Assembly (NCBI GenBank): GCA_963277665.1
Contig: OY728153.1
Coordinates: 273,890,250-273,954,249, forward strand
Origin: Viscum album
Lineage: Eukaryota; Streptophyta; Magnoliopsida; Santalales; Viscaceae
Reading direction: 5' to 3'
Length of the DNA stretch: 64,000 bases
Below the pieces are notes generated by a model, which searched no databases, was not told the origin of the DNA, and was given only the letters and a program-made list of their open reading frames with translations. Below, in pieces: positions 44,945 through 57,178 of the stretch; the stretch's first letter is position 1, and every line of letters begins with the position of its first letter. The position numbers were made by a program, and so were the translations under genes.

Positions 44945-47550
44945 TATAACAACCCGAACTTTTCTTACATTACTATTAAATCATTTTAAAGATAAAAAAC
45001 ATAATAGTATTACACATAGAGTATCCAGAAGTTTAGTGTCTTGGGAAAACAAGGACCATTCATAAATTTTACAACATAAATCATAAACAATCATTTAATT
45101 CCTTCTTCACTAGCTTCTTATTGGCACTTTCCCACTCCTTAGTACATGTAGTCACCTGAGGATATACATCAAAAAAGGGGTGAGCTAAAATCCCAATAAG
45201 AGGATAGATAAGAACAATATAGCATGGGGTGAGAATAATCATAACATGGGAAAATGATCATGAACATGAGAGGAAGCATAAATAAAAGACTTGAAGTGTG
45301 ACAATGCATAAAAATGAAACATCATGTATTAGTGGTTAACTACCACACATAATTATGAACAAAGATAGAATATTGTCCACCTAATTTCACATTTACTCAT
45401 GAGATTCATCACTTTACCTAATGAATTAGAGTGCTGTATAATTCTGGGCGCACCCGTCACATTCAAACATTCATATTGCGCTATATAATTCTGGGCACAC
45501 CCGCCACATCATAATGTTATTATTATCATACATGACACATAGAACATATATCAATAATGAATATAACTAACCAATAGAAAGGAATGGGTTTCATCTCATA
45601 AGAAAACATTCATAAACTTTGGGTTCCCAAAACAAAGAGGGAATAACATACTTGATTCAAGAACCATCAACCTTAAATGAGAAGTAAAAGGTGAGTTCTT
45701 AAAAGAAGAGTTCTTTTGGAAAAAAACTTGTTTGACATAAAAAATAGTGGTAAAAATTTATATCCCAGAAATAGAAATAAAATTATGAAAAAATGATTTT
45801 TTAGGAGTAACCATATCAAAAATGGAGTGAAAGAGGGAGAACCCGAAGGATGAAATTTGGGTTCGAGAATTTCCCCTTACCTTGTATCTGAATGCTTCCT
45901 TCTCTTTAATCTCCTATATAATGAAATTATATTCATTAATTAGAAATTAAAAAACCTTTTATACATGAATAGGGTTCATTTTGGTTTCATTATTCCATTT
46001 TATAGGCCTTTTGATGATTTATAGGGTTTAAAAACTCTGTTCGGGAATGTCCATTTTTATGGTCTTCTTGAGTGGTTAACTCATATTCTTAAATGAAAGT
46101 TTGGGTAGAACATGGGTAAACATCCAGAACTCATATTACATGTTATTAATGACATTACAGAATTTAAAATTATCTTATAATTAATTATATTATATACCAT
46201 GTGGATGAATCATTAGATAAAAATTAAATGATGATTGTTTGGGTTAATTTGGGAGGTTTTTCGATCACAAAGAAATTGTTTTAATTTATCACTTAGTAAT
46301 ATGTACATAAGTCAGTTACAGAACTTTAAATAGGTAATAATACATATAAAATATTATGGTTCAACCATAAAAATGGTTTCATGACCAGATCTGAAGGTAG
46401 AAATGGAAGAAGTAAACATGTCGTTCTTGAAGGTGATAAATCAACACCTCACGAACAACATTCTATTTAATAAAATAAAAGGAAGAGTGAAATTGGTTGG
46501 ATGATATAATATACCATTAGTATAATAAAATTCCATTATATTCATGATACTAGAGTTACCATACCATTTTGACAAATATAGTTGGGGAGAGAATAAGAAA
46601 AGAACTTGAAATTGAAAGGGAATTAAAGGAGAAGAGGGAGAGAAATTACCACTTGAATCCTCCTCTTGAGATCCTACTTAAGGGCCTAAGATTGGTCTTT
46701 TGATGAGACCAGAAGCTCTTGGACGTGGGGGAGGGGCTAGAGAAGATGTTTGGACAGAGTTTAGACAAGGCTTCAAGCTTGAGAGGTGTGAGGAAATGAG
46801 GGTGTGAAGGGTGATATTTATAGTGGAGGGGAGAGGGGTTTCCTTAATATAAAATTCATTAGTTTATAATTTCCCCACAAGACAAGGAATAGTGATTCTT
46901 TCATGACCAAGAACAATAATTTTATAATTTAATCAAAAAACAAGTGGGCTTACATCAGTAGAACATCACACATGACCCTATAATTAGCTTATTTAGCTTA
47001 TTTTGTATATTATGGTATTTCACTATTCATCAAAAAATTCAAGTATTTTAGAAAAATCCCAAAATTTTACCCCAAACATTTTTTGACGTGTAGCATCCAA
47101 AAATGAAGTCAATTTTTTAAAAATAATTTTCTAAATATGATTAATTTAATATTTAATTTAAATCATAATTTATTATTAGAAAACCAGTTTTAAAACATCC
47201 ATTTACTTATTCTAAAATATAGGTACATCATACTTTCAATTGAATATTATTTTTATTCTATCATATGTAAGGTTACTATTCATTAGGGTATATCACTATT
47301 CATAAGAGTATGTTACTATTCATAAGGGCAGGTTACTATTCACCAAAAATTATTTTTGTTTTATTAGACTCCAAAATCATCTTGAACATAATCGTGTATG
47401 TCAGATTTTCAAAATTCCCAATACAGAAGTGACAAACTTATGTTTAAAGGTCACTTAGAACTTAGTAGTTCATTATGTTGTGTTTTCATGTGATTTTATG
47501 ACATATTTATAAGGAGAGAATTTCCATTTGAAAAACTTTGGGTCGTTACA
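44945..47550 (-). repeat. Gypsy E 3' LTR (left copy)
   Basis: Minus strand: TGTAACGACCC at 47550 down to ...GTTGTTATA at 44945, where the terminal CA has become TA. A TATA box (CTATAAATATCAC) lies at 46811-46823, so U3 is about 730 bp. A near-duplicate of TATAATTCTGGGCGCACCCG lies at about 45433 and 45483. A 21-bp unit (TACTATTCATAAGGGTA) repeats four times at 47275-47345. Confidence 0.93.
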
Positions 47551-47575
47551 TTCTTCCCCCCTTAAGAAATTTCGC
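47551..47575 (-). promoter_or_regulatory. Gypsy E polypurine tract
   Basis: Minus strand AAATTTCTTAAGGGGGGAAG followed by AATGTAACGACCC. The same GGGCGAAATTTCTTAAGG context precedes the G1 LTR. Confidence 0.93.
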
Positions 47576-47590
47576 CCTTGAAATTTCACT

Positions 47591-48586
47591 TTACACAAAC
47601 AGGTGAGGGTACTTCTCCTTCATTGCCTCTTCCAGTTCCCAAGTTGCTTCCTCAAACTTATGGTTCTTCCACAACACTTTAACAAGATGAGTTGTCTTCT
47701 TGCGTAGAACCATATCTCTTCGATCCAAAATCTCTACTGGCTGCTCCTCATAAGAGAGATCATCTTCCAGCTGTACCACCTCTGAGTTTAGTACATATGA
47801 GGGGTCCGATATGTACTTACTCAGGAGTGATACATGAAACACATCATGAACTTGAGCCATATTCGGTGGAAGTGAAAGCTGATAGTCCACGACTCCTATG
47901 CGGTCAAGGATCTCAAAGGGGCCAATGTACCTTGGGCTTAACTTTCCTTTCTTTCCAAACCACATGACTCTCTTCCATGGTGATATTCGAAGGAAGACTT
48001 TATCTCCAACGTCAAACTCCAAGTCCCTTAGACGGTTGTCAGCATAGCTCTTTTTCAGACTCTGAGCAGCTTTGATGTGTTTCTGTATGACTTGAACCTT
48101 CTTTGTTATCTCTTGCACAAGATCAGGTCCAAGTAGCCTTCTTTCTCCAACTTCAGCCCAAAAGGATGGAGTTCTACACCGCTTTCCATACAACGTATCA
48201 TATGGAGCCATATGAATACTCGAGTGGAAGCTATTGTTGTATGAGAACTCAACCAATGGGAGATGCTGATCCCATCCACCTTTGAATTCTATAGAGAAGT
48301 CTCTTAGTATATCTTCAAGCGTTTGAATAGTCCTTTCAGACTGGACATCAGTTTGGGGGTGATAGGCCGTGCTGAAATTTAATTCAGTACTCAAAGCATG
48401 TTGAAGGCTCATCCATAATTTAGATGTGAAACTTGGATCATGGTCAGAGAAAATTGAGAGTGGAACACCATGCAATCTCACCACTTCCTTCACATATATC
48501 TTTTCAATTTGTTCAAGAAAGAGATCTTCCCGAATAGCGATAAAATGGGAAGTTTTGGTGAGTCGGTCAACCACAACCCATATCAC
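47591..48586 (-). CDS. Gypsy E integrase core and chromodomain-like tail (331-residue open frame)
   Basis: Integrase that would insert element cDNA. The uninterrupted frame begins inside the catalytic core: VVVDRLTKTSHF (first catalytic Asp), SIFSDHDPSFTS (second Asp) and TDVQSERTIQTLEDIL (catalytic Glu), so the D,D,E triad is intact. LVEFSYNN, LYGKRCRTP and GKLSPRYIGPFEIL (GPY/F-type module) follow, then VHDVFHVSLLSKYISDP and the chromodomain-like VKVLWKNHKFEEATWELE, ending KYPHLFV. The upstream zinc-binding part (48590-49180) is broken by stops, so the full integrase is not encoded. The Met used is only the first in the open segment, not a natural start. Best-preserved gypsy coding here. 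Confidence 0.93.
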   Translation of the reverse strand: MIWVVVDRLTKTSHFIAIREDLFLEQIEKIYVKEVVRLHGVPLSIFSDHDPSFTSKLWMSLQHALSTELNFSTAYHPQTDVQSERTIQTLEDILRDFSIEFKGGWDQHLPLVEFSYNNSFHSSIHMAPYDTLYGKRCRTPSFWAEVGERRLLGPDLVQEITKKVQVIQKHIKAAQSLKKSYADNRLRDLEFDVGDKVFLRISPWKRVMWFGKKGKLSPRYIGPFEILDRIGVVDYQLSLPPNMAQVHDVFHVSLLSKYISDPSYVLNSEVVQLEDDLSYEEQPVEILDRRDMVLRKKTTHLVKVLWKNHKFEEATWELEEAMKEKYPHLFV

Positions 48587-49430
48587 ATTATTTCCCTTTT
48601 ACGTCTTCAGGAGACCCATGACAAAGTCCATAGTGACATTTTCCCATTTCCACATGGGTATAGGCAATGGCTACATCATCCCTTTGGACTTTTGTCGCTC
48701 TGCTTTAACTTGCTGACATAACAAGAACCTTGATATATATTCCGCAATCTCCTTCTTCATTTTATCCCACCAGAAGTGTTCTCAGAGATCACGGTACATC
48801 TTGGTACTCCCAGGATGGATAGAGAAATTTGAGCTATGTGAATTTTCCAATAGCTCCTTCTTTATCCTAGGTGATGAAGGTACACAAAGCCATGTTCCAA
48901 ACCTAATTACACCATCATCATAAATATGGAACTATTTCAGTTTCCCTTCCTTTACTGCATTCACCCTCTTTTGTATATCTACATCATTCCTTTGTGATTA
49001 CTTAATCTTATCTTGGATGGATGGTTGCACAATAATTTGGTCAAGGTAGGATGTATCCCCTACCCTTATGATTTCCAAATCCATCCTTTTCATATCTAAG
49101 TAGATAGGGTCTTTCTCAATCCGTAACATGGATAGAGTGGTGAGTTCTTTTCTGCTTAGAACATCAGCTACCATGTTCACCTTTCCAGGATGGTAGTGAA
49201 TATATTAATCGTAATCCTTGATTATCTCTAACCATCTCATTTGACACATGTTGAGCTCCTTTTGTGTAAATATATACTTTAGGATCTTGTGGTCAGTGTA
49301 TATGTCACACTTATCACCACAAAGGTAGTGCTGCCATATTTTCAAGGCAAAAATCACGGCTGCCAGCTCTAGATCATGCGTCAGGTAGTTCTGCTCATGG
49401 ATCTTCAACTGTCATGAGGCGTAGGCTATC
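48587..49430 (-). pseudogene. Gypsy E RNase H and integrase N-terminus
   Basis: RNase H frame 49408-49205: [41 protein letters not shown] (Asp retained), [11 protein letters not shown]. After a stop, VNMVADVLSRKE holds the last catalytic Asp (49180-48998). The stretch 48590-48990 contains the integrase zinc module in broken frames. The first RNase H Asp region (49430-49630) is frame-shifted. Confidence 0.85.
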
Positions 49431-49632
49431 AAATTATCATTTTTCATGAGTACGCAACCCAATATTTTCTTTGAAGCATCACTGTATATCACAAAACTTT
49501 CTCCACTTTTCGGTAGTGTGAGTATAGGTGCAGTGATCAGCCTTCTCTTTATCTCCTTGAAGCTTCCCTCAAATTCTTCCATCCAGACATACTTTACCCC
49601 TTTCCTTGTTAATTAGTTAGTGGGATTGACAA

Positions 49633-50793
49633 TCATGAGAATTTTCTCACAAAACGTCGATAGTACCCAGCTAATCCAATAAAACTACGGATTTCTATGA
49701 CACTAGAGGGATTGGGCCATTCTTCAATCGCCTTTGTCTTTGAAGGATCCATATAAATTCCCTCACTTGTGATCACATGTCCCAAGAACATGACTTGTTT
49801 CATCCAAAATTCACACTTTCTGAACTTGGCGTACAACTTCTCCTTTCTCAATGTCGCCAACACAAGTCTTAGACGTTCTTCATGTTCCTCCTTACTCTTG
49901 GAGTAGATTAGAATGTCATCAATAAATACTACCAAATTTTTTTCAAGGTAATGTCTAAAGACTTTATTCATCAAATCCATGAAGATTGCATGGGTATTAG
50001 TAAGTCCGAAGGGTATCACCAAAAAATCATAGGGCCCATACCTTGTACGGAAGGTAGTCTTCTGAATATCTTCCTTCTTCACCTTTAACTGATGATATCC
50101 AGAACGAAGATCCACTTTTGAGAAGTATTGAGCTCCTCTTAACTAATCGAACAAGTCTTCAATCCTTGGAAGAGGATACTTGTTCTTTATGGTGATCTTT
50201 TTGAGTTCCCAATAATCGATACATAGCCGCATTGTTCTATCCTTCTTCTTCACAAAGAACACTGGTGCACCCCAAGGAGATGCACTAGGGCGTATGAACC
50301 CTTTGTCTAGATTATCTTGCAGCTGCTTCTTTAACTCCTTCAGTTCGATAGGAGCCATCCTATAGGGACACTTTGAGATAGAAGTAGCTCTGGGTATGAG
50401 TTCAATTGAGAATTCTACATCATGATCCGGGGGAATTCCAGGTAACTCTTTAGAAAATACATATTTGTATTCCCTTACAATGAGAATTTCCAAAAGGTTG
50501 GAACTATCCTTTGACCCAACCATTTGGGATAGGTATTCTTCTTCGTAGGGAATCAACATCCACACAGATGAAGGACTTTTAAAATGAGATTTATGATCTT
50601 TCTTGAATTTGTATAGGAGCATGGGATGGTTCAGAATATGAAAAGATATTTCCTTTTCCCGAAAGTTGATATGTGCTCTATATAATGAGAGCCAATCCAT
50701 TCCCATTATAGCATCGAATTCCACTAAGGGAAGTATTACGAGATTTTCCAGAAGAATCTTCCCACATACGCCAATAGAAGAAGAGTCAAACAC
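49633..50793 (-). pseudogene. Gypsy E protease end and reverse transcriptase, one stop
   Basis: Frame 50793-50143 carries the protease end ([14 protein letters not shown]) and the RT N-terminus ([54 protein letters not shown]). A single stop where relatives have Gln separates it from frame 50115-49633 ([58 protein letters not shown]). Both Asp of FIDD remain. Apart from the stop, RT is continuous, unlike RT in G1 and D. Confidence 0.93.
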
Positions 50794-51290
50794 TTGAGTT
50801 GCAATGATTTCACCGCTTGGTGTTTTTATAGATATCTCTACTTCAAGGTTTTAGGGATTTGATTCTATAGTTCTAGCGAACTTGCAAGATATAAAGGAAT
50901 GCGTAGAACCAGAATCAAATAAGACATTTTCCATTCTTGAGTCAATAGGAAGGGTACCTTGTATGACTTAATTATCTTACTCCACTTCCACAGTAGTGAT
51001 GGCATAAACCTTCCCTTGTTCCTTTGGATTTGGTGGCTGATGACGCTGATTACCCTCAAGAACTCGAGGTTTAGTGCATTGGCTTGGATAGTGCCCTATC
51101 TCCCAATAGTTGTAGCATTGAACCATGGGTGGTTCTCTCCTTTATTCTGCTACATTATCCTTCCTTTTCATGTCTTTTCGACACTCTTGATCATGATGTC
51201 CTTCTTTCCCACACTTGAAGCATTTCCCCATCCCTTTCAGGCAGTTCCCATGGTGAAAATTCCCACATTTTTGGCATCTGGGTCATTGAG
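50794..51290 (-). pseudogene. Gypsy E zinc knuckles and protease active site
   Basis: Zinc knuckles: CQKCGNFHHGNC and CFKCGKEGHHDQEC (51160-51285), with a third degraded one, CYNYWEIGHYPSQC, near 51105-51145 in which the second Cys is Tyr. Next VLFDSGSTHSFISCKFA (about 50880-50940) contains the intact catalytic D-S-G. Stops lie between these parts. Confidence 0.85.
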
Positions 51291-52080
51291 TTTTCTTCCC
51301 ACCTTTATCATTATATCCACCGACTTGAAACTCCATCTTTTGTTTCTTATCACCATATCCATGGGACCATTCTCCAAACTACATATCCACTTTGAGAGCA
51401 CACCGGACAACTTCTTCATAAATCCCAAAGTCTCAAATTGCAAGAGCCTTTTGAAGGTGTGGTTTTAATCCACTAAAGAATCTATCAATTTTTCTATCAT
51501 TATTGATAACCAAACCCGAAGCATATCTTGAAATCCTTGTGAAATTTGCTTCGTAGGTTGTGATGGGTTCTTTTTTTTTGAGCTCTATGAATTCTATCTC
51601 TATCTTTGTATGAAGATTTCGTGGGAAATACTTATTAATAAACATTATCTTAAAGTCTTCCCATTCCATCTCTTCAATTTCCTCCCTTGGCTTGGTGTTA
51701 TTAATCAAATCCCACAATTGATCGGCTTCTCTATCTAGACGATAAATGGCTAGAGTCACCATATCCATATCAAAACAGTGAAGCATAGAAAAGATATTCT
51801 CCATGGAGTTGACCCACTATTCCGCAACTAGTGGATCAGAAGATCCACCAAACGTTAGTGGTCGTTGCCGCATAAACCATTCGATAGCCAGTTACTCCCT
51901 CTTTAGTGAAGGAGGGTGTTCCCCATTATTATGGTTATTGTTCATAACCTGAGATAATTGGGTAAGCATCACCATGAAGTTCTGAACTCCACCTCCAAAA
52001 TCATTGGGAATGTCGTTTGGTCAATCATTACATTGGACCTCACACGAGTTGTTGGTCTGGTTTCTCCTGGTTCCCACCAT
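51290..52080 (-). pseudogene. Gypsy E gag
   Basis: The ATG at 52080 (MVGTRRNQTN) is the first after the primer site. Blocks: FMRQRPLTFGGSSDPLVAE, then frame 51804-51433 with VTLAIYRLDREADQLWDLI, MEWEDFKIMFINKYFPRN (family W..F...F...Y.P), PITTYEANFTRISRYA (family V..Y...F..LSR.A) and RFFSGLKPHLQKAL (family F..GL.P.....). At least three stops (after CND, KRE and VAE). Confidence 0.9.
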
Positions 52081-52279
52081 TTTCTAAAATAGAAAAGGTT
52101 AGAACAAAAAATAAGTAAACAAGTCATGAATAAATAACTTATTCATTTGCAAAATTTATACTAAAATCATAACATATGGGATCCCGATATAAAGATTCTT
52201 GTGTGCCTATTTGTACTTAGTCTCATGCTAGAGGTTTTCTCTAGGGTTCACTAATCCTAATTCCCAAATTAACTAAACC

Positions 52280-52294
52280 TTTCCTCTGATACCA
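52280..52294 (-). promoter_or_regulatory. Gypsy E primer-binding site (Met tRNA)
   Basis: Minus strand TGGTATCAGAGGAAA, 2 bp from the LTR end at 52297. Same site type as element D. Confidence 0.94.
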
Positions 52295-52296
52295 AA

Positions 52297-54862
52297 TGTA
52301 GTGACCCAACCTTTTCTTACATTACTATTACATCATTTTAAAGATAAACAACATAATAATATTACACATAGAGGATCCAACGGTCTAGTGTCTTGGGAAA
52401 GCTAGGACCATTCATAACTTTTACAACATAAATCATAAACAACCATTTAATTCCTTCTTCACTAGCTTCTTATTGGAACTTTACCTCTCTTTAGTACATG
52501 TAGTCACCTGAGGATATACATCAAAAAAGGGGTGACCTAAAATACCAGTAAGATGATAGATAAGAACAATATAGAATGGGGTGAGAATAATCATAACATG
52601 GGAAAAGGATCATGAACATGAGAGGAAGCATAAATAAAAGACTTGAAGTGTGGCAATGCATAAAAATGAAACATCATGTATTAGTGGTTAACTCCCACAC
52701 ATAATTGTGAACAAATCTAGAATCTTGTCTACATCATTTCACATTTACTCATGATATTCATTGGAGCGCTGTATAATTCTGGACACACCTGTCACATTCA
52801 AACATTCATATTGCGCTATATAATTCCGGGTGCACCCGTCACATCATAATATTATCATTATCATGCATTCCACATAGAAAATATATCAATAATGAAAATA
52901 AATAACCCATGGAAAGTAATGGGTTTTATCTCATAAGAACACATTCATAAACTTTGGGTTCCCAAAACAAAGAGGGAATAACATATTTGATACAAGAACC
53001 ATCAACCTTGAATGAGAAGTAAAAGGTGAGTTCTTAAAAGAAGAGTTCTTTTGGAAAACATTTTGTTTGACATAAACAATAGTGGTAAACATTTATATCC
53101 CAAAAAGGAAATAAAATGATGAACAAATGATTTTTTAGGAGTAACCATATCAAAAATGGAGTGAAAGAGGGAGAACCCGAAGGATGAAATTTGGGTTCGA
53201 GAATTTCCCCTTACCTTGTATCCGAACGCTTCCTTCTCTTTAATGTCCTGTATAATGACATTATATTCATTAATTAGAAATTAAATAACCTTTTATACAT
53301 TAATAGGGTTAATTTTGGTTTAATTATGTCATTTTATGGACCTTTTGATGAGTTATAGGGTATAAAAAATTTGTTCGGGAATGTTCGTTTTTATGGTCTT
53401 CTTGAGTGGTTAACTCGTATTCTTAAATTAAAGTTCAGGTAGAACATGGATAAACATCCAAAACTGATATTACATGTTATTAATGAAATTCCAGAATTTA
53501 AAATTATCTTATAATGAATTATATTATGCACCATGTGGATGAATCATTAGATAAAAATTAAATGATGATTATTTGGGTTAATTTGGATGGTTTTTCGATC
53601 ACAAAGAACTTTCTTTAATTTTTCACTTAGTAATATGTACATAAGTCAATTAAAGAACTTTAAATATGACATAATACATAATACATATTCTGGTTCAACC
53701 ATAAAAATGGTTTCATGACCAGATCTGAAGGTAGAAATGGAAGAAGTAAACATGTCGTTCTTGAAGGTGATAAATCAACACCTCACGAACAACGTTCTCT
53801 TTAATAAAATAAAAGGAAGAGAGAAATAGGTTGGACGATATAATATACCATTAGTATCATAAAATTCCATTATATTCATGATAATATAGTTACTATACCA
53901 TTTGGACAAATATAGGTGGGGAGAGAATAAGAAAAGAACTTGAACTTGAAAGGGAATTAAAGGAGAAGAGGGAGAGAAATTACCTCTTGAATCCTCCTCT
54001 TGAGATCCTCCTTAAGGGCCTAAGAATGGTCTTTTGATGAGAACAACAGCTCTTGGAAGTGGGGGAGGGGCTAAGGAAGATTTTTGGGCAGATTTTAGAC
54101 AAGTCTTCAAGCTTGAGAGGTGTGAGGAAATGAGGGTGTGAAGGGTGGTATTTATAGTGGAGGGGAGGGGGGTTTCCTTAATATAAAATTCATTAGTTTA
54201 TTATTTCCCCACAAGACAAGGAATAATGAGTCTTTCATGACCAAGAATAGTAATTTTATAATTTAATCCCAAACCAAGTGGGCTTACATTAGCATAAGAT
54301 CACACATGACCCTATAATTAGCTTATTTATCTTATTTTTTAAATTATAGTATTTCACTATTCATCAAAAAATTCAAGTATTTAAGAAAAATCCCAAATTT
54401 TCACCCCAATCATTTTTCATCGTGTAGAATATAAAAATGAAGTCCCTTTTTCAAAAATAATTTTCTAAATATTATTAATTTAATATTTAATTAAAATCAT
54501 AATTTATTATTAAAAAACCAGTTTTAAAACATTCATTTACTTATTCTAAAATATAGGTACATCATAATTTCACTTGAATATTATTTTTATACTATCATAT
54601 GTAAGGTAACTATTCATTAGGGTATATCACTATTCATAAGGGTATGTTACTATTCACCAAAAATTATTTTTTTTATTAGACTCTAAAAATCATCTTGAAC
54701 ACAATTGTATATGTTAGATTTTCAAAATTTCCAATACAGAAGTGTCAAACTTATGTTTAGAGGTCACTTAGAACTTAGTAGTTCATTATGTTGTGTTTAT
54801 ATGTGATTTTATGACATATTTATAAGAAGAAAATTTCCATTGAAAAACTTTGGGTCGTTATA
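52297..54862 (-). repeat. Gypsy E 5' LTR (right copy)
   Basis: Matches the left copy throughout. TATA box at about 54148-54158. It carries three rather than four copies of the 21-bp TACTATTCAT unit (54605-54660), which largely explains its shorter length. Confidence 0.93.
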
Positions 54863-56967
54863 TATAAACTGCTATTATAAGTGCATGCTCGTGAAATACG
54901 CACAACCTAGACGATATACAATAGGAAAACAAAATATAAATATACAATTGTAGATATGTAGGTCCAAGACCTTGATTGACCATACTTGCTTCAACCAATG
55001 ATAAAATATCTCTAAGCTCGTCTCAAGAATGGTGCATCCCAAACAACCTACAACTCTGTACCCATGGCAGCCACAACTAACCTGAAAAAACTAGAAACCC
55101 ATCCTTTGATAGTCTTATCAACTAGGATTATAATCTAAGAAATCCCATTAAATCATCTCATAACCCAAAATTGTCTCATACTTGGAACCTCGACACATCT
55201 TCCCCCATTACCACACAAGAGTACTACCAAGCCCAGACCTTCAATTTGACATCTATCTCATGTACTTTAACCATAGTGCGTGAAGTATCAGTCCATCACA
55301 TAAACCATTTATATCAAATAAATGATGTTTGGAGAATAAATCCAGTATCTTAACAATAATTTTCAAAGGTCACTGGTCGACACACAAGGAGCCTCAGTCC
55401 AATTGTCCAACCGAGATCCAGTATGCCATGTCCGACCATCCCAACCACTAGGTCACAAGTTAGAAAACTTGGATCATCAGTCCATGAATCTAACCGAGGA
55501 TCGAAACTTTAGGTATGAACATCCAAATCTTGATATGGAATTCCATGTCCATACCCTTGGGGTTTAGAAGTATCAATACTTACCCCGAAAACCATGGTGC
55601 ACCAGGGAGTGGAACATTAGTCCAAACCCCCAAAACCATTAATCACAGGTCGGAAAACATGGAGCATCAGTCCATGAATCCAACTGGGACTCAGGACACC
55701 ATGTCCGACCATCCACAATAATTCAATACATAACATCAGTGGTTCCTAGAGCATTGGTCCAAAACCTAAACTAAACTGTAAACTACACCTTTCTGATGCC
55801 TCAATCCAACACCCAAACCATATACCATCTACTTGGATTGATACAGAGCCTCAATCCAACAATATCAATCATGGATATCTAGAACCATACCCATAGATCA
55901 TCTTTCTATTTCTATGAACCATCACTACAACTACTAGTAATCCAACTTCCAAAACATGGAAACCCAACTATACCAAACCACCCCATGGGATTAATCCATA
56001 TCTCAACCTCAACAACTAAGTAACAAGGGATGGATAAAAATCCATCTCGCTCATAAATATCTCAACCCCATCAGCTCATATGTAAAATGGGGTCCCAAAG
56101 AACTCCCATAATCAAACTAAAAGGCACACACACCTACTCAGGGTCTTCCTATCAATCAATCCCACACATGACCCTCTGGGTCTACACACAAGCTAAGGCT
56201 TCCCTTCTGGGATATTTAGAACTAGTACTAAGGAAAAGGAATCATCCCTAAACCTTGTTACCCACCAAACTCTCAAGACAAGCCCTAACATAGGAAAAAT
56301 CCTCAATTATCCCTCAATGGCCTCCAACTGATCCTTGATCAATAACATACCACCAAGGCATCTAAAATCAACCCCATTCCACATGAGCATTCTCAACCAT
56401 CAACCACGACATACAATGATCACTTAACTAGAAACCTACACTCCAAGGGAATATTCAAGAGTACCTCAGAATAAATTAGCACCATAATAACAATCTACCA
56501 TAACCACAATCCTATAGTGTCAACCTAGCTCTAAAGTCTAAATCCACACTGATCCTTAAATGTTGGATCTAAACCTCAACTGCTCTAACCTCGAGTCACT
56601 AACCCCAATTCACAATGATAACCAAGATAATCCCATATATACTAACCAAATAATATCCTCTGGGATTAATCCAAGAAACCTCATGCAAAACAAAATGTTA
56701 TGATCATGTCATAACAAACACTGAGCTCAAAACCCTCACCCATGTATCCCATCTCAAAACCCAACCCACTAAAGGATCCTAAATCGAAACATCAAGGAAA
56801 TTTGCCTTCTATAAAAATTTTGTATAAAAAAACTTTTTTTAACCTCTATATGTAAAAAGTATCCCATCATTATGATATATTTATAAAAAAACTCAGAATG
56901 GACTACTCACACGCCTAATTCAGACTTTCAGGGCACAAAATACCCAAAACCTCTAAGCTAGAAAAAG

Positions 56968-57178
56968 TACATGGCATGTACTTTAGAGTACACAGAGTGT
57001 ACTCTAATATATCATATTGGACATGTAATTTTATATGGGTAGAGAAACATGGGGTCTTCCTATGTAGAACTACATGACATGTACTTTCCAAAAACAATCA
57101 TTCCATGTTCTTTTTCACATGCCCGGACACACGACCATGTACCACCACACGTTGTGTACTCAGAGTACAAAACATGTA
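56968..57178. repeat. Paired palindrome array in the F LTR
   Basis: Dyad centres near 56974/56995, 57077, 57135/57152/57172, plus a half-like site near 57020. TACATGACATGTA at 57071-57083 is perfect, as is TACATGGCATGTA with one centre base (56968-56980). Spacing within pairs is 17-21 bp. Confidence 0.78.

Larger units (their letters stand above)
44945..54862 (-). mobile_element. Gypsy E: complete Tekay-like element with TSD TATAA
   Basis: LTRs 44945-47550 and 52297-54862 are highly similar. The primer site, gag, protease, RT, RNase H, integrase with chromodomain-like tail and polypurine tract lie between them in the correct minus-strand order. The 5-bp target copy TATAA is present at 44940-44944 and 54863-54867. 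It lies within the LTR of F. It has far fewer stops than G1 or D, so it is younger. Confidence 0.95.

Noticed and set aside
50959..51468. 169-residue plus-strand frame
   Set aside because: Antisense to the zinc-knuckle and protease region of element E, whose minus-strand motifs are clear.
44945..54862. Endogenous pararetrovirus (caulimovirid) as the source of RT and RNase H
   Set aside because: Integrase follows RNase H, LTRs and target copies are present, and no movement or coat protein is seen; these are gypsy elements.
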